DNA of 64,000 bases, taken from contig NZ_CP107931.1 of the NCBI RefSeq assembly GCF_036023875.1, positions 1,674,001 to 1,738,000 on the forward strand, given 5' to 3'. Position 1 is the stretch's first letter. Each line of letters begins with the position of its first letter. The notes beneath the pieces were generated by a model that had not been told where the DNA came from, did no database searches, and was given only the letters and a program-made list of their open reading frames with translations. Below are positions 27,849 to 36,376 of the stretch, piece after piece. A program made the position numbers and the translations under genes. The DNA comes from Mycobacterium sp. NBC_00419 (lineage in GTDB: Bacteria; Actinomycetota; Actinomycetes; Mycobacteriales; Mycobacteriaceae).

Positions 27849-28214
27849 TTACTGCGCGTAGTAGTCGTTGCCCCGTGAGAATTCGATGAAGGTGCAGGCC
27901 TGATTGCCGACGCTCCAGGCGTCATGCCCCGGCGGCAACAGCATGACGTCCCCGGCGGCGAAGACCTCCTCGGAGCCGTCGGCCATCCGGACCGCGAGGG
28001 CGCCGCTGGTCACCACGGCAACATGGGGCAGCTCGCACAATTCGGTGCCGGCATAGTCCTTGAGATCGTTGGACCAGCGCGCGCCCTCGTGGAACGTCAC
28101 CTCGGTGACCGACACGCCGTCGAGCTCGGCCGTCCGCTTCGAGATGAGTCCGTGCACATCGGACTCGATATCGGTGAGTCGGGCCTTCTGCATGACGGGG
28201 CTATAGCTGGACAT
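27849..28214 (-). CDS. Cupin domain protein
   Basis: This 121-residue single cupin has LPHVAVVTSGALAVRMADG and AAGDVMLLPPGHDAWSVGNQ, the two conserved cupin motifs with His residues as possible metal ligands. It resembles small cupins annotated as DNA-binding-domain-free regulators or dioxygenase-like proteins; no reaction can be assigned. The ATG at 28214 has a GAGGAG site. It converges on ohr, with 5 bp between stops. A leader hairpin lies just upstream (28227-28258). Confidence 0.82.
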   Translation of the reverse strand: MSSYSPVMQKARLTDIESDVHGLISKRTAELDGVSVTEVTFHEGARWSNDLKDYAGTELCELPHVAVVTSGALAVRMADGSEEVFAAGDVMLLPPGHDAWSVGNQACTFIEFSRGNDYYAQ

Positions 28215-28226
28215 CGCGCGTCTCCT

Positions 28227-28258
28227 CGGTTCGGGGTCGACCATTGGACCCCAAACCG
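28227..28258 (-). promoter_or_regulatory. Hairpin in the leader of the cupin gene
   Basis: CGGTT-C-GGGGTC pairs with GACCCC-A-AACCG around an 8-nt loop, giving an 11-bp stem with one mismatch. It ends directly next to the ribosome-binding site of the cupin gene, so it could be an operator or a structure affecting translation. Confidence 0.4.
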
Positions 28259-28276
28259 GCAGGCGGCACCAGATAT

Positions 28277-28298
28277 CGGATCAGGGTGATCTGATCCG
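28277..28298 (-). terminator. Hairpin after the GH2 gene
   Basis: CGGATCAG and CTGATCCG form a perfect 8-bp stem with a 6-nt loop, 5 bp beyond the GH2 stop in its direction of transcription. There is no T-tract. Confidence 0.5.
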
Positions 28299-28303
28299 GC
28301 TGG

Positions 28304-30199
28304 TCAGCGCCGGACGTCAGGCCGTGCGGTGACCGGGGTTCCGGCGGCGATCACCGCCCGATTACGTTCGGCGACAACCGGTATCGGCATCTTGACCACC
28401 CATCGGTCGTAACTCAGCAAGCCGTTGACCTCGTTCTCAACGTCGGTGGTCTGGGTGTAGATGGCACCGGAGAGCCCGCCACGGCGGACCTCCGCCTCCA
28501 GCGCCCGGCTGAGTTCGACGTAGCGGTCCGTCAGGCTCTCGGGTCGCCGCGCCATCTCGTAGGACTCGGGCCGTCCCGGCCACCGATTGCGGTCGAGGGC
28601 CAGACCCAGGCCGCCGTACTCGCCGTCGACGCGCACCCGGTGATCTCCGGGCACCGTCGTGCGCCCGGGCCCGACGTAGGTGTGGTCGTCGTAGATGTCA
28701 CCGGCCCGGCTGTCGCGCCGGGATTTGCAGCAGTTGACTCCGCTGTTGGCGTCGACCATGCGAGTCGGGTCGGCCGCCTTGACCAGGTTGGCGATCCTGG
28801 CGGTGTCGAACTCGCCCCAGCCCTCGTTGAACGGCACCCAGCCGACGATCGACGTCACGCTGCGCAACTGGTCGACCATCGCCAGCAGTTCGCGCTCGAA
28901 GTTCACCTTCGCGGCGCGCGACGGGTCCGGTGCGGGACCGACCGGGATATCCAGCGAGACGTCCAGCGATGGCATGTCCTGCCACACCAGCAATCCCAGC
29001 GTGTCAGCCCAGTAGTACCAGCGCGCCGGCTCGACCTTGGCGTGCTTGCGCACGAAGTTCATGCCGAAGTCCTTGATGCGCTGCAGGTCCGACTTCAGCG
29101 CCTCGTCGGTGGGTGCGGTGTAGATGCCGTCGGGCCAGTAACCCTGGTCCAGCGGACCGTGCAGGAAGGTGATGGCGCCGTTGAGCACGATCCGCGGCCG
29201 GCCCTTGGCGTCCCGCACGGTCCCGATGGTGCGCAGGCCGGCATAGCTGGACACCGCATCGAGCACCTTGCCCGCCGGACTCACCAGCGCGACCGTCAGG
29301 CTGTAGAGGTAAGGGTCGTCGGGGGTCCACAGCCGCGGTGCCGGTACCGCGACGCGAAGTGGCCGCCCCGCTGGTGCGGACGCGGTCGCCACCACCCGCC
29401 CGCCGCGTTCGGACACCATCGCCACCGAGCGTTCGTCGGTGGTCCCCGAGACCCGGGAGGTGACGGTCAGGCCGGTGAGGTCGGTGGTGATGTCGAGCTT
29501 GTCGATGTGGGCGGCGCGCACCGGCTCCAGCCACGCCGTCTGCCAGATGCCCGAGGCGCCGGTATAGAACAGGCCCTTGGGCTTGGTGCGCTGTTTGCCG
29601 ACCGGAAACGGGTTGGCTTCGTTGCGATCCTGGGCACGCACCACGATCTCGTGCGAGCCGGTGCGCTGCAGCGCGCGGGTGATGTCGGCGCTGAACTCGG
29701 TGTAGCCGCCCTCGTGGTGGGCCACCTGCTGACCGTTGACCCACACCGTGGCGATCTGGTCGACGGCACCGAAGTGCAGCAGCACGTGGCGGCCCCGCCA
29801 ACTGGTGGGCAGCGTGAACACCTTGCGGTACCACATCTCGTCGTCGTGGCGGGCGATGCCGGACAGCGCCGACTCCGGCGGATAGGGCACCAGGATCTGC
29901 TCGCGGTATGCGCCCGGCGGCGGTGGCGCCGGCAGTGCGGCGCGCGCCGACCGCCCGGTGTAACCCCACACTCCGTTGAGGTTGAGCCACGCGCTTCGTG
30001 CCATCTGCGGTCGCGGATAGTCAGGCAGCGCGTTGTCGGGCCCGACGAGTTTCGTCCACGGAGTGGGCAGCAGGACGGGCTTGGGGTGGAACATCACCGC
30101 CGCGTTCGCCGGTGCAGACCCGGTCACGACGACCGCGAGCACCACCACCGCCACGGCCGCGACACGGCCGATCCAGGACAGCACGACGCCACCGGGCAT
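28304..30199 (-). CDS. Secreted glycoside hydrolase family 2 protein
   Basis: This 631-residue enzyme of the beta-galactosidase/beta-mannosidase/beta-glucuronidase type has a signal peptide (WIGRVAAVAVVVLAVVVTGS, cleavage after ANA). A jelly-roll domain (RGRHVLLHFGAVDQIATVWV) and an immunoglobulin-like domain follow, then a TIM barrel. GWVPFNEGWGEFDT carries the acid/base Glu and RVDGEYGGLG the likely nucleophile Glu. The ATG at 30199 gives a clean signal peptide; upstream in-frame codons do not look coding. It would act outside the membrane on a beta-glycoside. No sugar transporter is adjacent. Confidence 0.9.
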   Translation of the reverse strand: MPGGVVLSWIGRVAAVAVVVLAVVVTGSAPANAAVMFHPKPVLLPTPWTKLVGPDNALPDYPRPQMARSAWLNLNGVWGYTGRSARAALPAPPPPGAYREQILVPYPPESALSGIARHDDEMWYRKVFTLPTSWRGRHVLLHFGAVDQIATVWVNGQQVAHHEGGYTEFSADITRALQRTGSHEIVVRAQDRNEANPFPVGKQRTKPKGLFYTGASGIWQTAWLEPVRAAHIDKLDITTDLTGLTVTSRVSGTTDERSVAMVSERGGRVVATASAPAGRPLRVAVPAPRLWTPDDPYLYSLTVALVSPAGKVLDAVSSYAGLRTIGTVRDAKGRPRIVLNGAITFLHGPLDQGYWPDGIYTAPTDEALKSDLQRIKDFGMNFVRKHAKVEPARWYYWADTLGLLVWQDMPSLDVSLDIPVGPAPDPSRAAKVNFERELLAMVDQLRSVTSIVGWVPFNEGWGEFDTARIANLVKAADPTRMVDANSGVNCCKSRRDSRAGDIYDDHTYVGPGRTTVPGDHRVRVDGEYGGLGLALDRNRWPGRPESYEMARRPESLTDRYVELSRALEAEVRRGGLSGAIYTQTTDVENEVNGLLSYDRWVVKMPIPVVAERNRAVIAAGTPVTARPDVRR

Positions 30200-30366
30200 G
30201 ACTGCTTCCCCCACACTGAAGAACCGTGCGGAGCACCCCCACCGCCACCGGATCGGATTGTCGTTGGGACTGTAGCCCCCGTCGGACCTGATTTTCACAG
30301 ATTGCGAAATATGGCTTCGCACAGTGGCTTTTCGGCGTCTCCCGGTCGCGCGTTACTCTCGCGGGC

Positions 30367-31371
30367 ATGGCGATTCCGGTCATCGCGCTCACCGGCTATC
30401 TCGGCGCGGGCAAGACGACACTACTGAACCACGTGCTGTCCACCCCGCGTGCCCGGGTCGGTGTCGTGATCAACGACTTCGGCGAGATCAACGTCGACGC
30501 GGCGTTGATCAGCGGTCAGATCGACGAACCCGCGTCAATCGCCGGCGGCTGCATCTGCTGCCTGCCCGAGGACGGCCAGCTCGATGCGGCACTGGCCCGG
30601 CTGGCCGACCCGAGGCTGCGGCTCGACGCGATCATCGTCGAGGCGAGCGGACTGGCCGACCCGGCGGCGCTGGCCCGCATCATCGGGTTCAGCGAGATCG
30701 GCGGTGTGCGCGACGGGGGTGTCGTCGACGTCGTGGACGCGGCACGGCACTTCGAGACCGTCGACTGCGGTGGCGCCGCCCCGGCCCGTTACGGCGCGGC
30801 GACGCTGGTGGTGGTGAACAAGCTCGACCAGCTTCCCGAGGACGAGCGCGCCGCGACGCTGCGGCGTATCGAAGACCGCGTGCGGGAACGCAACTCGCGA
30901 GTCCAGGTCGTCGGGGTCACCGGGGGCCGCATCGACCCCGCGCTGCTCTACGACGTCGCCGCCGCCACCGACGAGGGCGGTCAGCTGTCGTTCCGCGACG
31001 CATTCGTCGACGAACCGGTCCATCACCATGTGCACGCCGATGCGGTGACGGTGACCGCCGAGCTGCCGGTGGACGCCGAGCGGCTGCTCGACCTGCTCGA
31101 GAACCCGCCCGCCGGGGTGTACCGGATCAAGGGCCCGGTCGCGGTGCGGCAGCGTTCGGCGGTGCGCACCGTCGTCGTCAACGTCGTCGGACCCTCGGTG
31201 CACATCGCGCGCGGGGCCTCGTCGGGCGCCCGCACCGAACTGGTGGCGATCGGCATGCACCTCGACGTCGATGCCGTGCGCGCCCGGCTGATCGATGCGC
31301 TGGCGCCCGCCGCCGGGCCACCGTCGAGCGCTGCGGCGCGACGCCTGCAACGGCACCTGAGCGTGGGCTGA
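30367..31371 (+). CDS. CobW/G3E-family GTPase
   Basis: This 334-residue P-loop GTPase metallochaperone has Walker [15 protein letters not shown], the GGCICC metal-binding CxCC motif at about residue 58-63, Walker B EASGLADPA, and the NKLD specificity motif. A C-terminal CobW domain has a HHHVHAD cluster near residue 220 that could hold metal. It is shorter than the second family member at 33009 and lacks a Fur/Zur box, so it probably serves another metal or condition. The start is ATG 30367. Confidence 0.9.
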   Translation: MAIPVIALTGYLGAGKTTLLNHVLSTPRARVGVVINDFGEINVDAALISGQIDEPASIAGGCICCLPEDGQLDAALARLADPRLRLDAIIVEASGLADPAALARIIGFSEIGGVRDGGVVDVVDAARHFETVDCGGAAPARYGAATLVVVNKLDQLPEDERAATLRRIEDRVRERNSRVQVVGVTGGRIDPALLYDVAAATDEGGQLSFRDAFVDEPVHHHVHADAVTVTAELPVDAERLLDLLENPPAGVYRIKGPVAVRQRSAVRTVVVNVVGPSVHIARGASSGARTELVAIGMHLDVDAVRARLIDALAPAAGPPSSAAARRLQRHLSVG

Positions 31372-31417
31372 TCCGCTAAGCCGTGCGGCGTTGCCGCGCA
31401 GGTGAAATCATCCGGTC

Positions 31418-32914
31418 GTGGACACAGACAAACCGCAGATCGCCTACCCCTCTCCCGGCTCGCGGCCCCGCCGCCGTGAGCAGGAGCCGCTGGCTCCGCA
31501 TGTCATCGTTCTGTTCGGCGCCACCGGCGACCTGGCCAAGCGCAAGCTGCTGCCCGGTATGGCGTATCTGGTGAAGTCGGCGCTGGCGCCGTCGATCCAG
31601 GTGGTGGGGACCTCATTGGAGGACTTCTCCGTCGAGGAGTTCCGGGCGATCGCCCGCGAGGCCATCGACGACTTCGGCAGCCACAAGCTCAGCGACGACG
31701 AATGGGCGGAGTTCGCCAGCAGGGTGACCTACGTGCCGCAGAGCGCCGGGCCCGAGGCCCTGGCCGCCGCGGTGGCCAAGGCCGAAGAGTCACTGGGACC
31801 CAACGTCCGGCGGCTGCACTACCTCTCAGTGCCGCCCAAGGCCGCCCAGGCCGTCATCACCATGCTCAAGGAGGCCGACCTGGTCGCCCGCTCCCGGGTG
31901 GTCATGGAAAAGCCGTTCGGCACCGACCTGGCGAGCGCGATCGAACTCAACGACTTCGTCCACCGGACGTTCCGGGAGTCGCAGATCTTCCGCATCGACC
32001 ACTTCCTGGGCAAGGAGGCCGCCCAGAACATCCTGGCGTTCCGGTTCGCCAACGGCCTGTTCGAGCCGATCTGGAACCGCAACTTCATCGACCACATCCA
32101 GATCGACATCCCCGAGAAGCTCGGCCTGGATCACCGCGCGAACTTCTACGAGAGCACCGGCGCCTACAAGGACATGGTGGTCACCCATCTGTTCCAGGTG
32201 ATGGCATTCGTGGTGATGGAGCCGCCGACCGCGCTGGAGCCACGCGCGATCAGCGAGGAGAAGAACAAGGTATTCCGCTCCATGCTGCCCATCGACAACG
32301 CCAACGTGGTGCGCGGGCAGTACACCGGGTACCGCGAGGAGGACGGCGTGGCCCGTGACTCCGACACCGAGACGTTCATCGCGCTCAAGGTCGGGATCGA
32401 CAACTGGCGCTGGGCCGGGGTGCCGATCTATCTGCGCACCGGCAAGCGGATGGCCGAGGGCCAGCGGATCATCTCGATCGCCTTCCGGGAGGCGCCACGC
32501 ACGATGTTCCCGGCCGGCTCGGGCGTCGGGTCCCAGGGGCCAGACCATCTGACGTTCGACCTGGCCGACGCGTCGAAGGTCTCGCTGTCGTTCTACGGCA
32601 AGCGGCCCGGACCGGGGATGAAGCTGGAGAAGCTGTCGATGCAGTTCTCCACCCAGGAGACCGACTACTCCGACGACGTGCTGGAGGCCTACGAGCGGCT
32701 GATCCTGGACGCGATGCGCGGCGACCACACGCTGTTCACCACGGCCGAGGGCATCGAATCGCTGTGGGAGCGTTCGGCGGATCTGCTGGAGGATCCCCCC
32801 GCGGTGAAGATGTACGCCCAGGACACCTGGGGCCCCAACGCGATCCACCAGCTGATCGCACCCAATAGTTGGCGGCTGCCGTTCGAGCGGGTGTGGCGGG
32901 AGAAGAAGCAGTAG
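31418..32914 (+). CDS. zwf: Glucose-6-phosphate 1-dehydrogenase
   Basis: This 498-residue enzyme catalyses the first step of the oxidative pentose phosphate pathway. The coenzyme motif is [17 protein letters not shown], and the active site is [20 protein letters not shown], with the substrate His and Lys. [12 protein letters not shown] is also conserved. The start is GTG 31418, the only good codon before the Rossmann motif. It is not in an operon with transaldolase or gnd as in the main mycobacterial pentose phosphate cluster, so it may be a second, Zwf1-like copy; that is inference from context. Confidence 0.95.
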   Translation: MDTDKPQIAYPSPGSRPRRREQEPLAPHVIVLFGATGDLAKRKLLPGMAYLVKSALAPSIQVVGTSLEDFSVEEFRAIAREAIDDFGSHKLSDDEWAEFASRVTYVPQSAGPEALAAAVAKAEESLGPNVRRLHYLSVPPKAAQAVITMLKEADLVARSRVVMEKPFGTDLASAIELNDFVHRTFRESQIFRIDHFLGKEAAQNILAFRFANGLFEPIWNRNFIDHIQIDIPEKLGLDHRANFYESTGAYKDMVVTHLFQVMAFVVMEPPTALEPRAISEEKNKVFRSMLPIDNANVVRGQYTGYREEDGVARDSDTETFIALKVGIDNWRWAGVPIYLRTGKRMAEGQRIISIAFREAPRTMFPAGSGVGSQGPDHLTFDLADASKVSLSFYGKRPGPGMKLEKLSMQFSTQETDYSDDVLEAYERLILDAMRGDHTLFTTAEGIESLWERSADLLEDPPAVKMYAQDTWGPNAIHQLIAPNSWRLPFERVWREKKQ

Positions 32915-32992
32915 CCGACATGTAGGCCCTCGCCGGGCGTGCACCGACTGCGGCAGCACGCTCGGCGGCAAGGCCGGCTTGTGGGGCTTATT

Positions 32993-33011
32993 GAAAATGA
33001 TTATCGTTATG
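32993..33011. promoter_or_regulatory. Fur/Zur-type box overlapping the start of the metal GTPase gene
   Basis: GAAAATGATTATCGTTATG matches 15 of 19 positions of the classical Fur-family consensus and contains the AATGAT core of actinobacterial Zur boxes. It overlaps the likely transcription and translation start, so binding would block initiation. Confidence 0.7.
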
Positions 33012-34160
33012 CCTATGACTCAGGCGCTCCCCCACCGACCCCCCGTCACCGTGCTGTCCGGCTTCCTCGGAGCGGGCAAGACAACCCTGCTCAACCACAT
33101 CCTGGCCAACCGGGAGGGGCGCAAGGTCGCCGTCATCGTCAACGACATGAGCGAGGTCAACATCGACGCCGCACTCGTCGCCGGGCAGGGCCACCTGGAC
33201 CGCACCGAGGAGAAACTCGTCGAACTCACCAACGGCTGCATCTGCTGCACGCTGCGTGAGGACCTGATCACCTCGGTGCGAGAACTGGCCGAGCAGAACC
33301 GTTTTGACCAGATCGTCATCGAGTCGACGGGCATCTCCGAACCCATGCCGGTGGCCGCGACCTTCAGTTGGGAATTCGACGACGGCTTCAGCCTCGATCA
33401 GGTGGCCCGACTCGACACCCTGGTGACCGTGGTCGACGCCTCGACGTTCCTCACCGAAATCGCTCGCGGTGACGCACTTGCCGGCCGCGACATGGCCGCC
33501 GGGCAGGACGACGGCCGAAGCATCGCCGATCTCCTGATCGACCAGGTCGAGTTCGCCGACGTCATCCTGATCAACAAGACCGATCTGGTACCCGAGCAGA
33601 CCTGTGGTGCCGTCGAGGCGATGGTGCGCAGGATGAATCCGTCGGCGACGATCTCGCGGACCGACCACGGCATAGTTACGCTCGCGACCGTGTTGGACAC
33701 CGGCCGGTTCGACCCCATCGCAGCCGAGAACGCCCCGGGCTGGGAAGAGGAACTCGCCGCAGGCCACACTCCGGAGACCGAGGAGTACGGCATCAGCAGC
33801 ACCACCTTTCGCGCCGAGCGGCCGTTCCATCCGCAGCGGTTGAGCGACGCGCTCGCCCAGCTTCGTAGAGTGTTGCGCAGCAAGGGATTCTGCTGGATCG
33901 CCAGCAGGCCGTCGATCGCCGCGATCTGGTCACAAGCCGGCCCCAACCTGGTAATCGAACCGGCGCAGTACTGGTCGGCCACCGAGCTGGAACCCGGTCA
34001 GGAGATCGTCTTCATCGGGGTGCGCCTGGACCACGACGAGGTGCACGCCCTGCTGGGATCGGCGTTGCTGACCGATGCCGAACTCAGCGCCGGTGAGGCG
34101 GCTTGGACGACCTACCCCGATCCCCTACCCGGCTGGGGCATCACCCACAGCCACCACTGA
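33009..34160 (+). CDS. Zinc-responsive CobW/YciC-type GTPase metallochaperone
   Basis: This 383-residue G3E GTPase has Walker [15 protein letters not shown], the metal-binding [10 protein letters not shown] motif (CxCC), ESTGISEPM, and the INKTD guanine motif. The C-terminal half has the CobW_C domain ([12 protein letters not shown] and FCWIASRP), and the tail ends THSHH, a terminal metal-binding His cluster. In other bacteria YciC-type proteins are made under zinc starvation and redistribute zinc. The box at 32993-33011 overlaps the start. ATGs at 33009 and 33015 are both possible, and the mRNA may be leaderless. The small gene at 34165 probably shares the transcript. Confidence 0.92.
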   Translation: MPMTQALPHRPPVTVLSGFLGAGKTTLLNHILANREGRKVAVIVNDMSEVNIDAALVAGQGHLDRTEEKLVELTNGCICCTLREDLITSVRELAEQNRFDQIVIESTGISEPMPVAATFSWEFDDGFSLDQVARLDTLVTVVDASTFLTEIARGDALAGRDMAAGQDDGRSIADLLIDQVEFADVILINKTDLVPEQTCGAVEAMVRRMNPSATISRTDHGIVTLATVLDTGRFDPIAAENAPGWEEELAAGHTPETEEYGISSTTFRAERPFHPQRLSDALAQLRRVLRSKGFCWIASRPSIAAIWSQAGPNLVIEPAQYWSATELEPGQEIVFIGVRLDHDEVHALLGSALLTDAELSAGEAAWTTYPDPLPGWGITHSHH

Positions 34161-34164
34161 CGCG

Positions 34165-34551
34165 ATGGACTGCGACCATCTTGATGAGATGTGCTGCGGG
34201 ACAGTCTCATTGACGGTACCCACGGTCGACGACGTCATCCAGGTCGGCATCAGCGGCACGACCGACACCGCGACGATCCTGGTGACCAGGACGCCGACCA
34301 CACTGGAGGTCCGGCGAACCGACGGCGCACCGCTGCGAGCACAGATCCTCTACGACGAGCCGCCCATCCGCCGTGACGTCTTCGGCGAGCCGATACGCCG
34401 GCTCGTGGTGTCCCGGACCGGTGGTGACGGCTGGGGGCACTGGCGGTGCGACGTACTGCAGACCCGCGGGCATCGTGACGAGGTGAACCAGTTCGTGCGG
34501 ACCGTCGCCTCATTCGCGGCCGCCAAACAACTGCGCGCGGCGCAGGTGTGA
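34165..34551 (+). CDS. Hypothetical protein downstream of the zinc GTPase
   Basis: This 128-residue protein belongs to no family I recognise. It starts only 4 bp after the zinc GTPase stop and so probably belongs to the same zinc-controlled transcript. If the ATG at 34165 is used, the N-terminus carries CDHLDEMCC, three Cys and a His that could bind metal; a TTG at 34210 would remove them. The rest is a mixed beta/alpha domain (VDDVIQVGISGTTDTATILV, then WGHWRCDVLQTRGHRDE). Neither start has a strong ribosome-binding site. Confidence 0.75.
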   Translation: MDCDHLDEMCCGTVSLTVPTVDDVIQVGISGTTDTATILVTRTPTTLEVRRTDGAPLRAQILYDEPPIRRDVFGEPIRRLVVSRTGGDGWGHWRCDVLQTRGHRDEVNQFVRTVASFAAAKQLRAAQV

Positions 34552-34582
34552 AACCCGCAGGGAATCTGGCACCATTTCGGCG

Positions 34583-35401
34583 GTGACGCGATCGTCCTAT
34601 CCCGAGGTACTGGCCACGCTGTCGCTGCGCCGCGTTGACGAGGGGTCCTTCACCGGCGACCAGCTGGCCGCTCCGTTCAATCACATCCTGGGTGGCCACG
34701 TCGCGGCGCAGGCGTTGATCGCGGCGGCGCACACCGCCCCGGGACGCACCCCACACAGCATGCACGTCTATTTCCTGCGCGCCGGTGATGCGCGCAGGCC
34801 GGTGGACTTCGAGGTGGTCGAACTTCAGGAGGGCCGTACCTTCTCGGCACGCCGCGTCACCGCCCGCCAGGACGGCCGGGTGCTCCTGGAGACGATGACG
34901 TCCTTCACCGTGGTTGCCGACGCACCCGACGGTGTCGAGTACCAGCCGGCGATGCCGCAAGTTCCTGCGCCAGAGGGCTTGCCGGAGCCGGCTCCGCACT
35001 TCGCCGAGGGGTACGAGGGCGGCTGGGCCAGCCTGAAATGGTTCGACCGCAAGGTCGTCGACGCCGGGACGGAGGCACCCGCGAGGTCGCGGATCTGGTG
35101 GCGACCCCGCGGTGCGGTGCCCGACGATCCGGCGCTGATCGCCGCGATGGTGGTGTACTTGTCGGCGGTGACGCTGGCCGAGCCGGTCAATGTGCCGCGC
35201 GGCCAGGTCGGCGAGTCGGCCCAGCGGGGCCATTCGGTGTTGTTCCACCGTCCGGCCGATATGCAGGACTGGTTGCTCTACGACCAGTGGACGCCGAGCA
35301 GCACGGGTGCCCTGGCGTTGGCCAGCGGGCAGATGTTCAACCGCACGGGCGAGTTGGTGTGCACCGTCGAACAGGAGACGTACTTCCCGCCGTCGGGCTG
35401 A
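34583..35401 (+). CDS. tesB: Acyl-CoA thioesterase II
   Basis: This 272-residue double-hotdog thioesterase hydrolyses acyl-CoA to free acid and CoA. The first hotdog has FNHILGGHVAAQALIAAAHT and HSMHVYFLRAGDA; the second has SVLFHRPADMQDWLLYDQWTP and GQMFNRTGELVCTVEQE, which match the TesB pattern. The start is GTG 34583. It follows the hypothetical gene by 31 bp on the same strand and could be cotranscribed, though no functional link is evident. Confidence 0.92.
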   Translation: MTRSSYPEVLATLSLRRVDEGSFTGDQLAAPFNHILGGHVAAQALIAAAHTAPGRTPHSMHVYFLRAGDARRPVDFEVVELQEGRTFSARRVTARQDGRVLLETMTSFTVVADAPDGVEYQPAMPQVPAPEGLPEPAPHFAEGYEGGWASLKWFDRKVVDAGTEAPARSRIWWRPRGAVPDDPALIAAMVVYLSAVTLAEPVNVPRGQVGESAQRGHSVLFHRPADMQDWLLYDQWTPSSTGALALASGQMFNRTGELVCTVEQETYFPPSG

Positions 35402-35431
35402 CGCATTGCGCGGTGCCATAGGGTTGACCCG

Positions 35432-36223
35432 ATGACCGGATGGATCGTCAGCCACACCCCGCCCGGGCTGTTGCTTGCCGCCTTGATCGTCCTGATCTCG
35501 GGCGGCGCGATTCTCCTCGCCGCGCTGGTGCGGCGCTGGTTTCCCACTCTGAGCGGCGACGAGCACAACGACGTCACCAAATTCACCTACGGCTTCATCG
35601 GCTTCATCTACGCGTTCTTCATCGGATTCGTGGTCTCCTCGATGTGGGGGCAGACCAATGCTGCCGACGCGAACGCCCGGGCCGAGGGCGCGGCTGCGGT
35701 CGAAATGGCAAGAAGCCTCGATGTTTTCGCGAAGGCCGACAGCGACCGCATCCACACCGGCCTGCTGAGGTACGAGCAGGCCGCCATCGCCGAGTGGGAT
35801 GCGGGCACCGGGATCCGCTCACCGGAAGCCGACGCCGCCCTGGCGCAGTTGACCGCCGCCTACCGGCAGGCGGGCGCGTCAACCGACCCCCAGAAGGCCG
35901 TGCTGGCGTCATCGCTGACCAATCTGGACAAGGTCAGTCAGGCGCGCACGGTCCGACTGCTCACCGCGCGGGAGGACACCGGGCCGCCCTGGCCGCTGTG
36001 GGCGGTCATCTTCCTGACAAGCGCCTTGGTGGTCGGTACCGCCATCGTCTACGGGGTCGAGAAGCCGGGGATGCACTACCCAATGGTCGCGATCGTCGGG
36101 CTGGTCGTCGCGGCCAATCTGTTTCTCATCCTCGAGCTGTCCCATCCCTTCCTGGGCGGCATCGCGACAACGTCCGATCCGCTGTACGAGGTCGTGTCGG
36201 TACTCGGCCAGCCGGGTCGCTGA
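35432..36223 (+). CDS. DUF4239 membrane protein
   Basis: This 263-residue protein has two membrane helices at the N-terminus (residues 12-35 and 52-72) and two near the C-terminus (about 192-213 and 222-243), separated by a soluble helical region of about 115 residues. This is the layout of DUF4239, a family loosely called bestrophin-like. The segment FTYGFIGFIYAFFIGFVVSSMW is a conserved second helix. Function is unknown. It is 30 bp downstream of tesB. Confidence 0.85.
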   Translation: MTGWIVSHTPPGLLLAALIVLISGGAILLAALVRRWFPTLSGDEHNDVTKFTYGFIGFIYAFFIGFVVSSMWGQTNAADANARAEGAAAVEMARSLDVFAKADSDRIHTGLLRYEQAAIAEWDAGTGIRSPEADAALAQLTAAYRQAGASTDPQKAVLASSLTNLDKVSQARTVRLLTAREDTGPPWPLWAVIFLTSALVVGTAIVYGVEKPGMHYPMVAIVGLVVAANLFLILELSHPFLGGIATTSDPLYEVVSVLGQPGR

Positions 36224-36278
36224 AGCCTGGTCCCAGCTCGCTGGCAGGGCATTCACAGCAACCAAGCTAGTGGATTTA

Positions 36279-36310
36279 ATAAAACTGACCCATTTTGATA
36301 AAACAGACCC
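36279..36310. repeat. Tandem 13-bp direct repeat upstream of the porin-like gene
   Basis: ATAAAACTGACCC (36279-36291) and ATAAAACAGACCC (36298-36310) differ at one base and are spaced 19 bp start to start, about two helical turns. They lie 67-98 bp upstream of the GTG at 36377 and could be an activator site. Confidence 0.55.
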
Positions 36311-36319
36311 TTAGTACGC

Positions 36320-36333
36320 TTACTTCGAAGTAA
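36320..36333. promoter_or_regulatory. 14-bp perfect palindrome upstream of the porin-like gene
   Basis: TTACTTCGAAGTAA is a perfect palindrome 43 bp before the GTG start. A second dyad, CTTAC-N7-GTAAG, follows it directly. It is probably an operator; the regulator is not known. Confidence 0.55.
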
Positions 36334-36376
36334 CCTTACGCGTCAGTAAGTTACCGACAAGGTTAGGGGATCTGCT

